Under the pieces are notes generated by a model that was not told where the DNA came from, ran no database searches, and saw only the letters and a list, made by a program, of their open reading frames with translations. Both the position numbers and the translations under genes were made by a program. From NCBI RefSeq assembly GCF_026000375.1, contig NZ_AP026708.1:1490501-1554500 (forward strand): 64,000 bases of DNA, read 5' to 3'. This DNA comes from Pseudodesulfovibrio portus (GTDB taxonomy: Bacteria > Desulfobacterota > Desulfovibrionia > Desulfovibrionales > Desulfovibrionaceae). This document shows positions 1 through 7,299 of the stretch, in pieces; position 1 is the first letter of the stretch, and each line of letters opens with the position of its first letter.

Positions 1-34
1 CTTCCCAACCGTGTTCGGTCCAGGTGAGGCGCAT
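1..34 (-). CDS. yoeB: YoeB-family toxin, 5' end only
   Basis: Only the first 11 codons of this gene lie in the window. Read on the minus strand from 34 they give M-R-L-T-W-T-E-H-G-W-E, which matches the usual opening of YoeB toxins, ribosome-dependent mRNA interferases. The ATG shares one base with the TGA of the upstream antitoxin gene (a TGATG junction), the normal translational coupling in this pair. The catalytic C-terminal residues lie beyond the edge, so activity cannot be judged. The assignment rests on the short N-terminus and on the convincing YefM partner. Confidence 0.8.
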   Translation of the reverse strand, partial: MRLTWTEHGWE

Positions 35-291
35 CAGTCCTCCAGGAGCGCGTGTTCTTCAAGCTCCCCCGCCTGGGCGGAACGGATTGACGCACGCAAC
101 CGGTCGGCATTGGCCGGGCTGCCTAGCAGATACGCCGTTTCAGCGATCGAATTATAGTCTTCCAGGGACATCATGACCACAGACTTTGCCTTGCGCCGCG
201 TGATGATCACGGGCTCATGCGAATCGCACACCTCGTCCATGGTGGACGCCAGGCGTTGACGAGCATCGGTGTAGGTGATGGCTTCGGGCAT
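34..291 (-). CDS. yefM: YefM-family antitoxin (Phd/YefM fold)
   Basis: An 85-residue antitoxin that would bind and neutralise YoeB and repress its own operon. It has the Phd/YefM N-terminal DNA-binding fold (AITYTDARQRLASTMDEV) followed by ITRRKAKSVVMMSLEDYNS, the family hallmark, and an acidic C-terminal tail that would bind the toxin. I start at the ATG at 291, not the upstream ATG at 342, because a good AGGAGG lies just upstream of 291 (about 297-302) and because the operator and -10 lie between the two candidates. It overlaps the toxin start by one base. Confidence 0.92.
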   Translation of the reverse strand: MPEAITYTDARQRLASTMDEVCDSHEPVIITRRKAKSVVMMSLEDYNSIAETAYLLGSPANADRLRASIRSAQAGELEEHALLED

Positions 292-306
292 GTCGGCCTC
301 CTTTTC

Positions 307-324
307 TGTACAATAAATAGTACA
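307..324. promoter_or_regulatory. YefM-YoeB operator (paired TGTACA-type hexamers)
   Basis: A perfect TGTACA hexamer (307-312) and a one-mismatch partner AGTACA (319-324) have centres 12 bp apart. Together they form the inverted repeat CTGTAC-N8-GTACAG (306-325). From memory of the E. coli system, YefM-YoeB recognises two palindromes with TGTACA cores at this kind of spacing, so this is very likely the autoregulatory operator. It overlaps the predicted -10 of the operon. Confidence 0.82.
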
Positions 325-342
325 GGTTTGCCCCATGGTCAA
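314..342 (-). promoter_or_regulatory. Promoter of yefM-yoeB
   Basis: On the minus strand TTGACC (342-337) is followed after exactly 17 bp by TATTTA (319-314). The -10 lies inside the paired hexamer operator, so bound antitoxin would block the polymerase. The resulting transcript would carry the AGGAGG and the ATG at 291. Confidence 0.6.
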
Positions 343-382
343 GGACGGGCCCTGCGCCCGATCACGGAAGGTCGTGCCGCGC

Positions 383-1024
383 CTAGAACAGGCTGGCCTG
401 TTCCTGCGGCTTGTCTTCGGGTTTGACCTTTTTGAAGGTCAGGCGGTGGAGGCGGCAGGGGCCGAGTTTTCGGATGGCCTCGATGTGGGCCTTGGTGCCG
501 TAGCCCATGTGCTGGGAGATGCCGTAGCCGGGGTAGCGTTTGGCCAGCTTGACCATGAGCCGGTCGCGGAAGGTCTTGGCCAGGACCGAGGCGGCGGAGA
601 TGGCAGGGACCTTGCCGTCGCCCTTGATCACGTACTCCTGATGGATGTCGCGCCCCAGCGCGTAACCCGGAATGGTCTTGTCCCCGTCGATGCGCAGGAA
701 TCTCGGCTCCGCCTTGAGGCAGCGCACGGCCCGCCCCATGGCCCGGAACGTGGCCTGCAAAATATTGACTTCGTCTATCTCCGGCGCCCAGGCCACACCC
801 ACGGCCCAGGCCACTGCCTGCTCCCGGATCAGGGGATACAGCTCCTCGCGCCGCACGGCCGTCAACTGCTTGGAGTCGGTCAGCCCCGGCAGGTCGTACT
901 CGACCGGCAGGATGCACGCCCCGGCCACCACGGGCCCGGCCAGACACCCCCGCCCGGCCTCGTCCACCCCGGCGATCTCCGTCGGGGAATACCCCCCTGC
1001 TTCGTACAAAACGACCTGGCTCAT
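383..1024 (-). CDS. rnhB: Ribonuclease HII
   Basis: RNase HII, which removes ribonucleotides from DNA and RNA from RNA-DNA hybrids. The protein has 213 residues. The N-terminal block [20 protein letters not shown] holds the first two acidic ligands (D21, E22); RIDGDK and AKTFRDRLM supply the remaining Asp positions. The C-terminal [14 protein letters not shown] block is also typical of the family. I start at the ATG at 1024 because CCGGAGGAGAT lies just upstream; an upstream ATG at 1066 has no ribosome site. It follows rplS on the same strand, but a 244-bp gap with a terminator-like hairpin separates them, so it may be expressed partly on its own. Confidence 0.95.
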   Translation of the reverse strand: MSQVVLYEAGGYSPTEIAGVDEAGRGCLAGPVVAGACILPVEYDLPGLTDSKQLTAVRREELYPLIREQAVAWAVGVAWAPEIDEVNILQATFRAMGRAVRCLKAEPRFLRIDGDKTIPGYALGRDIHQEYVIKGDGKVPAISAASVLAKTFRDRLMVKLAKRYPGYGISQHMGYGTKAHIEAIRKLGPCRLHRLTFKKVKPEDKPQEQASLF

Positions 1025-1101
1025 CCGCTGATCTCCTCCGGCACTGTTTGTGCCCCAAAGCTCCACAAAAAGCCACCACGGCCATCCCCAAAACCCAGAA
1101 A

Positions 1102-1129
1102 GCCCGAAGTGTCAGTTGACACTTCGGGC
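1102..1129 (-). terminator. Terminator-like hairpin between rplS and rnhB
   Basis: GCCCGAAGTGTCA (1102-1114) and its perfect complement (1117-1129) form a 13-bp stem. On the minus strand it is followed by TTTCTGGGTTTT, a broken T-run. It lies downstream of rplS and upstream of rnhB, so it probably attenuates or ends the ffh-rplS transcript. Confidence 0.6.
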
Positions 1130-1146
1130 ATATATTCCATCACAGG

Positions 1147-1270
1147 AATTTTTCGGAGAAGTGGTGAGATGTGCCGATGCGAGGGGATTGCAGGACCGCC
1201 GCGTAGTCCTCCTACGCAAGGGTCTGCTATCGCCGAGCAGCGGTGCAGATCGCCGCTTCTCCGGAAAATT
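1147..1270 (-). repeat. 124-nt structured segment closed by an 18-bp inverted repeat
   Basis: AATTTTTCGGAGAAGTGG (1147-1164) pairs with CCGCTTCTCCGGAAAATT (1253-1270) at 16 of 18 positions; both mismatches can be G-U pairs in RNA. Inside are smaller hairpins, for example GCGTAG-N5-CTACGC at 1200-1216. The outer arm runs into the rplS stop codon (1269-1271). No ORF or SD is present. It looks like a folded RNA or a genomic intergenic repeat; only one copy is in this window. Confidence 0.5.
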
Positions 1271-1619
1271 ACTCCCAGATCTGTTTGGACTTGATGCGTG
1301 CGGCCTTACCCCGCAGATTGCGCAGGTAGTAGATGCGGCTGCGGCGAACCTTGCCCTCGGAGACCACTTCCACGCGGTCGATGAAGGGGGAGTTCATGGG
1401 GAACACGCGCTCCACGCCGATACCGTCGGAAATCTTGCGCACGGTGAAGGTGGAGTTGGTGGTGCCGCGACGGCGACGCAGGACAGCGCCCTGGAAGACC
1501 TGGATGCGTTCCTTTTCACCCTCGATGATGCGGTAGTGAACCTTGACGGTGTCACCGGCCTTGAACTCGGGCATGTCCAAACGAATGTGTTCGGACTCGA
1601 TTTTCTTGATGATGTCCAT
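1269..1619 (-). CDS. rplS: 50S ribosomal protein L19
   Basis: Ribosomal protein L19, 116 residues, the usual length. It sits at the interface of the large and small ribosomal subunits. Recognisable blocks are FKAGDTVKVHYRIIEGEKERIQVFQGAVLRRR, then FTVRKISDGIGVERVFP and the basic end LRGKAARIKSK. A clear CAGGAG precedes the ATG at 1619. It is the last member of the classic rpsP-rimM-trmD-rplS order and starts 17 bp after the trmD stop. Confidence 0.98.
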   Translation of the reverse strand: MDIIKKIESEHIRLDMPEFKAGDTVKVHYRIIEGEKERIQVFQGAVLRRRRGTTNSTFTVRKISDGIGVERVFPMNSPFIDRVEVVSEGKVRRSRIYYLRNLRGKAARIKSKQIWE

Positions 1620-1636
1620 AGCAGTCTCCTGAATTC

Positions 1637-2932
1637 TTAGTACTCATCCGCGATGAGGCGATCAACAATGATGGCAACCGCACTTCTTACCGACAGATGG
1701 TTGTAGTCGTCCAAATACCTGACAGGCCGCATTATGCCGTCCGCTTTGGAGAGGACTTCTTCCGCCAAACCGTGTCCGGTTCCAAAAATCAATAAAACCG
1801 GAGAGTTGGCGAGCCATTTTTGGACCTCTGAACAGGTCAGGGCAGGCTCCGCCTCCTTGCGGCGATCCAGCCGTGCTGAAGTGGCCGCGAGGCGGGGACA
1901 TTGCCCTGTTTGCGCCTCGATGTCAAGGACCGCAGACTCGATATCGTCAAAAACCTTGACCTTGGAAAAGGCCTCGGCGCGGTCCGGATTGGCCTGGCTG
2001 CCCGCCCCCTCCTTCCAGTGGCTGAGGAGCCTGTCGGCCAGCGCTTTCTGGTCCTCGATGGGCGTGGTGGCGTAGAACCCTCCCAGGCCGTAGCTGCGGG
2101 CCACGCGGGCCATGTCGTGCAGGTCCAGGTTGGTCACGGACACCGCCACCTTTTCGCCGAACTTGTTGACCACCGGATAGTGGCAGAGCGCGATATACAG
2201 GTTGCGCCCCAACCGGGTGCGCGGTTGTGCGCGCAGAAAATCGATATCCTCGACGGTCAGCCGCGCGTTGGGCAGCAGGTCCGGCCGGTCGCTCAGGGTG
2301 GCGGACAGCGAGCACTCCCGCCGCCAGTCCGCGATCTTGCCGTGGTCGCCGCTTCGCAGCACCTCGGGCACGGCGAGCCCGTCATAGTCCTCGGGCCTGG
2401 TGTAGTGCGGGTATTCGAGCAGCCCGGCGGAAAAGGACTCCTCTTCGCCGGAGTCCTCGTGCCCCATGAAGCCGGGCAGAAGCCGGGCGATGGCCTCGAC
2501 CATGCACACGGCCCCGATCTCGCCGCCGTTGAGCACGAAATCGCCGACCGAGACCAGCTCGATGGGGTAGAGGTCAAGGAGCCGCTCGTCGATGCCCTCG
2601 TAGCGCCCGCAGATGAGCGTCACGTCCTCTTCCTGCGACAAAGCCTTGGCCTGGGCCTGGTTGAACGGCTTGCCGCGCGGGGAGAGCATCAGGATGCGTC
2701 CCTTGCGCTCGACGGAGTCCAGGGCCTTGACCATGGGGTCGAGCTTGAGCAGCATGCCCGGCCCGCCGCCGAAGGGGCGGTCGTCCACGGACTTGTGCAC
2801 CCCGCCCGCGAACCGGCGCACGTCCACGTAGTCGAGGGAGACCAGCCCGTTCTCCACGGCCTTGCCCATGAGGCCGCTCTGCAGCGGCGACTCGAAGTAG
2901 TGCGGAAAGATGGAGACGAGATGGAAATTCAT
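1637..2932 (-). CDS. trmD: tRNA (guanine-N1-)-methyltransferase fused to a second RNA methyltransferase domain
   Basis: The first ~240 residues are TrmD, which makes m1G37 in tRNA from S-adenosylmethionine. They contain VDDRPFGGGPGMLLK, LICGRYEGIDERLL and the trefoil-knot loop VGDFVLNGGE. The last ~190 residues (from about NLYIALCHYPVVNK) are an additional domain that resembles the SAM-dependent RNA methyltransferase family Pfam calls Methyltrans_RNA (PF09936), with YGLGGFYATTP and LLIFGTGHGL motifs. Ordinary TrmD is about 250 residues, so 431 residues marks a fusion. The start overlaps the rimM stop by 4 bp (ATGA). The target of the second domain is unknown to me. Confidence 0.93.
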   Translation of the reverse strand: MNFHLVSIFPHYFESPLQSGLMGKAVENGLVSLDYVDVRRFAGGVHKSVDDRPFGGGPGMLLKLDPMVKALDSVERKGRILMLSPRGKPFNQAQAKALSQEEDVTLICGRYEGIDERLLDLYPIELVSVGDFVLNGGEIGAVCMVEAIARLLPGFMGHEDSGEEESFSAGLLEYPHYTRPEDYDGLAVPEVLRSGDHGKIADWRRECSLSATLSDRPDLLPNARLTVEDIDFLRAQPRTRLGRNLYIALCHYPVVNKFGEKVAVSVTNLDLHDMARVARSYGLGGFYATTPIEDQKALADRLLSHWKEGAGSQANPDRAEAFSKVKVFDDIESAVLDIEAQTGQCPRLAATSARLDRRKEAEPALTCSEVQKWLANSPVLLIFGTGHGLAEEVLSKADGIMRPVRYLDDYNHLSVRSAVAIIVDRLIADEY

Positions 2933-3528
2933 GACTGCTTTTTCCGGCGCGGGGGCGTGCGCTTCTTTTTCTTTTTGGGCGGATCGGGGTTGAGATAGAG
3001 ATCCAGCAGCCCTTCCGGCGGCTCGATGAGGATGGTCTCCGCGTCCAGGTCGATGTCCAGCACGAACTCGGGCACGGCGGGCAGCAGGATTTCGGTCCCG
3101 GCGTCATTGACGATCACCCAGGTGTCCTGCTCGCCGGTCTCGTAATAGCCCGTGAGCTCGCCCACCTCGGTGCCGTCTTCGAGCACCACGCGGCAGCCGA
3201 TCATCTGATAGAGATAGTGCTCGCCCTCGTCCGGCTCCGGCAGATCCTCCTCGCGCACGAGGACAGACCGGCCACGCAGCCTGTCGGCCTGGTCGCGATC
3301 GGTCACGCCCTTGACGGTGACAAGGATGAATTCCTTGTGTTCACGCCAGGATGTGATGGAAACGGGCTGTTGAGGCCGGGCCCCATCCTGCAGGTACAGG
3401 GTGTCCACCGCGTCGAAAAGGGACGGGGAGTCTGCATGACTCTTCATGCAGAACTCCCCTCGAATTCCGTGCGGCTTGACCACCCCGCCCACGAGGATGA
3501 ACCCCTCGGCGGAATGTCGTTTAGCCAT
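2929..3528 (-). CDS. rimM: Ribosome maturation factor RimM
   Basis: RimM, a 16S rRNA processing and 30S assembly factor that binds ribosomal protein S19. The N-terminal barrel holds VGGVVKPHGIRGEF and the PRC-type C-terminal domain holds LYQMIGCRVV, then GEL-x-x-YYETG, and ends near EILLPAVPEFVLDIDLDAETI. At 199 residues it is slightly longer than usual because of a basic PKKKKKRTPPRRKK tail. It lies between khpA and trmD and overlaps trmD by 4 bp, so it is co-translated with it. Confidence 0.96.
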   Translation of the reverse strand: MAKRHSAEGFILVGGVVKPHGIRGEFCMKSHADSPSLFDAVDTLYLQDGARPQQPVSITSWREHKEFILVTVKGVTDRDQADRLRGRSVLVREEDLPEPDEGEHYLYQMIGCRVVLEDGTEVGELTGYYETGEQDTWVIVNDAGTEILLPAVPEFVLDIDLDAETILIEPPEGLLDLYLNPDPPKKKKKRTPPRRKKQS

Positions 3529-3540
3529 CGGCCTGCCAGA

Positions 3541-3774
3541 CTACTCGAGAATCTCCAGGACGGAGCGCTTGCGGGCCTTGGTGGAGGCGGCACCGAGCAA
3601 GGTACGCATGGCACGGGCCGTGCGGCCCTGTTTGCCGATCACCTTGCCAAGGTCTTCCTTGGCCACCTTCAGCTCGATCACTGAAGTCTGTTCACCTTCG
3701 ACTTCCGAAACGTGCACTTCGTCCGGGTTGTCCACAAGGGACTTGGCAATGTACTCAATCATCTCTTTCAACAT
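3541..3774 (-). CDS. khpA: KH-domain RNA-binding protein KhpA
   Basis: A single-KH-domain protein of 77 residues (KhpA/YlqC family) that binds RNA and in other bacteria works with KhpB/Jag. The KH signature loop [15 protein letters not shown] carries the GxxG (GKQG). I start at the ATG at 3774, where GGAGGTG lies 7 bases upstream. The upstream ATG at 3798 would add eight residues not seen in the family and would place the SD inside the gene. It occupies its standard position between rpsP and rimM. Confidence 0.93.
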   Translation of the reverse strand: MLKEMIEYIAKSLVDNPDEVHVSEVEGEQTSVIELKVAKEDLGKVIGKQGRTARAMRTLLGAASTKARKRSVLEILE

Positions 3775-3878
3775 GACGTCACCTCCGTGTAGGCGCATCG
3801 CCGTGCGCCATGAGTCTCAGCTGCCAAACCGGTCCGGACCACGCGGGGGCTGTCGGCTCCCCGCACAAGAGGCGTACG

Positions 3879-4118
3879 CTACTTGCCGGCCTTTTTCAGC
3901 AGGGAACGAACGGTGTTGCTGGGCTCGGCGCCCTTGGCAAGCCACTGTTCGATCTTGTCCATATCGAGCTTGATGTCGTTGGGCTCGACCATCGGGTTGT
4001 AATGCCCGAGGTATTCAACAGGGCGTCCGTCGCGACGGGCAGCGGAATCCAGGGCCACCACGCGGTAGAAGGGACGCTTCTTGGAACCCATACGGGTCAG
4101 TCTGATTTTCATAGCCAT
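3879..4118 (-). CDS. rpsP: 30S ribosomal protein S16
   Basis: Ribosomal protein S16, 79 residues. The opening [39 protein letters not shown] is diagnostic. GGGAG sits upstream of the ATG at 4118. It lies between ffh and khpA in the same direction, with 119 bp separating it from ffh. Confidence 0.98.
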   Translation of the reverse strand: MAMKIRLTRMGSKKRPFYRVVALDSAARRDGRPVEYLGHYNPMVEPNDIKLDMDKIEQWLAKGAEPSNTVRSLLKKAGK

Positions 4119-4237
4119 GATACTTATTCTCCCAATAGTTTTTTCATACGTTTTTGCACAGTTTATAGCAAGATGATATAATTATAAGGTGAGAGGTCCA
4201 GCACACCGATTGGCCCTCAAAACCTCTTAATTCCCTG

Positions 4238-5761
4238 TTATTTTTTCTTTTTCTTCTTTTTATTTTTTTTCTTGTTCAATTTCTTTTTCTGGCGTTCCTT
4301 GAGGGTTTTCTTGGACAGATCCCTGCGGCCCCCCTCTTCCTCGCCCATTCCCGGCATTCCGCCCATTCCGGGCATTCCGCCCATGGCGTCCATGTCCGGC
4401 ATCCCGCCGCCACCGGCCAGGCCCTTGAGCCTGCCCAGCATACCTTTCTGCTTCTTGCCCTTGCCGCCGCCCATCATGGCCTGCATGACCTTGCTCATCT
4501 GCTTGAAATTCTTGATGAGCACATTGACGTCGGCGACCTTGAAGCCTGAGCCCTTGGCGATGCGTTCCTTGCGGCTCTGGTTGATCAGGGACGGCTGGCG
4601 GCGTTCCTTCAGGGTCATGGAGGAGATGATCGCCTCGGTGCGCTTCATCTCGTCCTCGGGCATGGCGTTGTCGCCCATCTGCTTCATGATGTTGCCCATG
4701 CCGGGGATCATCTTGAGCAGCCCTTCCATGCTCCCGAGCTTCTTGAGCTTCTTCATGTGGCCGAGGAAGTCCTCGAAGTCGAACTCCGCCTTGGCCATCT
4801 TCTCGGCCATGGCCTTGGCCTCATCCTCGTCGATCTCGCTCTGGGCCTTCTCGATGAGCGTCATCATGTCGCCCATGCCGAGGATGCGCGAGGCGATGCG
4901 GTCGGGGTGGAAGAGCTCCAACTCGGAGAGCTTCTCGCCCACGCCCACGAACTTGACCGACCTGCCGGTCACGGACTTGATGGACAGGGCCGCGCCGCCT
5001 CGGGCGTCGCCGTCCATCTTGGTCAGGACCACGCCGGTGATGCCGAGCTTCTCATTGAAGGAGTCGGCGACGGTCACGGCGTCCTGGCCGGTCATGGCGT
5101 CGGCCACGAATAAAATTTCCTGGGGCGTGCATTCGCGCTTGATGTTCTCAAGCTCGTCCATCAACGTCTCGTCGATGTGCAGTCGGCCTGCGGTGTCGAA
5201 GAGCACCAGGTCGCAGCCCAGTTCCTCGGCCTTGACCAGCGCATCCTTGCAGATGTCCACCGGGTTCATGTCCGTGGTGGACGGATACACGGGCACGTCG
5301 AGCTGCTTGGCCAGGGTGTTCAACTGGTCGATGGCCGCCGGGCGATAGACGTCCGCCGGGACCAGGTACGGCTTGCGCCCATGCTGCTTGCGCAGGAAGA
5401 GCGCGATCTTGCCCGAGCTGGTGGTCTTACCCGAACCCTGCAGGCCGACCATCATCAGCTTGAGCGGCTTGGCCGCAAGGTCAAGGTCCTGCTGCTCGCC
5501 GCCCAGAAGCTCGATCAGCTCCTCGTTGACGATCTTGATGAAATGCTGGCCGGGCTCCAGCCCCTTGAGGACCTCGTCGCCCAGGGCGCGTTCCTTGACC
5601 TGGTCGACAAACCCCTTGACCACCTTGAAGTTGACGTCGGCTTCCAGCAACGCAAGGCGAACCTCGCGAAGGCCCTCCTTGATGTTATTTTCATCAAGGG
5701 TCTTTTTGCCGCCCAACTTCGAAAATGTGGAGCTGAGTCTATCTTGCAGGCTCTCGAACAA
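4238..5761 (-). CDS. ffh: Signal recognition particle protein Ffh
   Basis: SRP54/Ffh, the GTPase that binds 4.5S RNA and signal sequences and docks ribosomes at FtsY. Order: helical N domain (residues 1-~95); G domain with GLQGSGKTTSSGKIA, then DTAGRL and TKMDGDARGG; Met-rich M domain with MIPGM and GSGFKVADVNVLIKNFKQM. The C-terminus carries a GGMPGMGGMPGMG repeat and a nearly pure Lys tail, longer than in E. coli. The start codon is TTG at 5761: the encoded FESLQDRL is the canonical opening, AGGATCG precedes it, and no in-frame ATG fits. It heads the rpsP-rplS operon. Confidence 0.97.
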   Translation of the reverse strand: MFESLQDRLSSTFSKLGGKKTLDENNIKEGLREVRLALLEADVNFKVVKGFVDQVKERALGDEVLKGLEPGQHFIKIVNEELIELLGGEQQDLDLAAKPLKLMMVGLQGSGKTTSSGKIALFLRKQHGRKPYLVPADVYRPAAIDQLNTLAKQLDVPVYPSTTDMNPVDICKDALVKAEELGCDLVLFDTAGRLHIDETLMDELENIKRECTPQEILFVADAMTGQDAVTVADSFNEKLGITGVVLTKMDGDARGGAALSIKSVTGRSVKFVGVGEKLSELELFHPDRIASRILGMGDMMTLIEKAQSEIDEDEAKAMAEKMAKAEFDFEDFLGHMKKLKKLGSMEGLLKMIPGMGNIMKQMGDNAMPEDEMKRTEAIISSMTLKERRQPSLINQSRKERIAKGSGFKVADVNVLIKNFKQMSKVMQAMMGGGKGKKQKGMLGRLKGLAGGGGMPDMDAMGGMPGMGGMPGMGEEEGGRRDLSKKTLKERQKKKLNKKKNKKKKKKK

Positions 5762-5974
5762 CGATCCTATCTCCCGGATTTATCTCGGTTTCCGAAACTC
5801 ACCCACGCGCAGAAATCCCATCCACCGCGGGCAAAGAGGTGGTTTGTTAAGCCAGATTAGTGAGATAGTCAAGCGCGGCAGGGCCGGACGAGCCGCTCGC
5901 CGTGCACATGCTGCACACCCTTGCCCGGGAGGAGGGCTTGGCGTAAAGGGGCTGCAAAACAGTTCAGGACATCC

Positions 5975-6946
5975 ATGAAAAACACGCTCACCCCCTCCCG
6001 GTTCCGCCTGGCCGTCCAGGCCGGTTTCACCCTTTTCTGCCTCCATGCGGGCTACCGCTTCGTCGGCTTCGTGGCCTGGGTCTCGGGCCGGTCCGAGACG
6101 TTCACGTCCAAGCCCGGCGCCGTGGAAGGCTTCCTGCCCATCAGCGCACTGATGGGGTTCCGGCACCTGCTGATCACGGGCCGGTGGGACCCGGTGCACC
6201 CGGCCGGGCTGGCCATCTTCATCAGCATCCTGGTCATGGCCTTCCTGTTCCGCAAGGCATTCTGCGGCTACATCTGCCCGGTGGGTTTTCTCTCGGGGCT
6301 GTTGGAGCGGGCCGGTCGGCGCATGCATCTGGCCCTCATCCCCCCGAAATGGATCGACCTGCCCCTGACCGGAGTCAAATACCTGTTGCTGGGCGGCTTC
6401 TGCTTCGCCGTGTTCTCCATGGACCCGCGCTCGCTGGAGGCGTTCCTCACCGGCCCGTACAACATGACGGCGGACGCGCGCATGCTCCAGTTCTTCCTCG
6501 CCCCGTCCACCCTTTCCCTGACCGTCATCGGGCTGCTTGCTGCGATTAGCCTGGTCGTGCGCAACTTCTGGTGCCGCTATCTCTGCCCCTACGGCGCGCT
6601 GCTCGGCATCATCTCCCTGCTCGGCCCCACGTCCGTCAAACGGGACGCGGCGAGTTGCGTGGACTGCGGGAAATGCACGCGCCGATGCCCGTCCGGCATC
6701 AAAGTGCAGGAAAAATCCGTGGTCCGGTCGCCGGAGTGCATCGGCTGCGGGGAATGTGTCGGGGCATGCCCGGTCGACGGGTGCCTGTCGTTTTCCGTGT
6801 ACGGCAAAAAGCGCATCCCGTGGCTGGCCGTGGGGGCGGGCGCAACGGCCACCCTCCTGCTGGCCTGGCTGTGGGCCAAGGCGACGGGCCACTGGGACAG
6901 CGCCCTGCCCGAGGCCATGCTCAAGCGGTTCTATTCCATGTTCTAA
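5975..6946 (+). CDS. Polytopic membrane protein with 4Fe-4S ferredoxin domain (NapH/NosR-like)
   Basis: A 323-residue membrane iron-sulfur protein. It has four to five hydrophobic segments, two CxxxCP motifs after membrane helices (CGYICPVG near 90, CRYLCPYG near 198), and two classic clusters, CVDCGKCTRRCP and CIGCGECVGACP, in the last third. This is the NapH/NosR/CcoG-like layout of quinol-linked electron transfer proteins. I start at the ATG at 5975 with CAGGA upstream. It stands alone, divergent from ffh, so its electron partner is not evident; a role in membrane electron transfer is inferred. Confidence 0.82.
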   Translation: MKNTLTPSRFRLAVQAGFTLFCLHAGYRFVGFVAWVSGRSETFTSKPGAVEGFLPISALMGFRHLLITGRWDPVHPAGLAIFISILVMAFLFRKAFCGYICPVGFLSGLLERAGRRMHLALIPPKWIDLPLTGVKYLLLGGFCFAVFSMDPRSLEAFLTGPYNMTADARMLQFFLAPSTLSLTVIGLLAAISLVVRNFWCRYLCPYGALLGIISLLGPTSVKRDAASCVDCGKCTRRCPSGIKVQEKSVVRSPECIGCGECVGACPVDGCLSFSVYGKKRIPWLAVGAGATATLLLAWLWAKATGHWDSALPEAMLKRFYSMF

Positions 6947-6963
6947 GGCGCGACCGGGACCCG

Positions 6964-7299
6964 CTACTCGGCGCACTCCACGCAGTGCACCGTCTCGGGC
7001 ATGGCCTTGAGCCGGGCCATGGGGATGGGGTCGCCGCACTCGACGCACAGGCCGAAATCCTCGTCCTTGTCCACCTTTTTCAGCGCCTCCTGCAACCGGA
7101 CCAGCCGCACCCTGGCCTTGGACAGCTGGGCCTCGGCCACGGACTGGTTGACGATGTTGTCCATGCGCGAGATGCGGCCGATGGCATTGTCCGGGGCCAC
7201 GGGCTTGACCAGCTCCTCCAGCCGGGGAATCTCCGCCTTCAGCCCCTTGATCTCTTCCAGGGCGTACGTCTTGAAATCCTTTTTCTGGCTCGCGTTCAT
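6964..7299 (-). CDS. DksA/TraR-family C4 zinc-finger protein
   Basis: A 111-residue protein with an N-terminal coiled-coil-like region and a C-terminal zinc finger CVEC-x17-CVEC, the DksA/TraR signature. Such proteins bind in the RNA polymerase secondary channel and modulate promoters with ppGpp. It is shorter than E. coli DksA (151 residues), and the coiled-coil tip lacks an obvious DxxDxA, so it is a DksA-like member of unknown target. Its ATG overlaps the stop of the aminotransferase gene by 4 bp (ATGA). Confidence 0.85.
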   Translation of the reverse strand: MNASQKKDFKTYALEEIKGLKAEIPRLEELVKPVAPDNAIGRISRMDNIVNQSVAEAQLSKARVRLVRLQEALKKVDKDEDFGLCVECGDPIPMARLKAMPETVHCVECAE

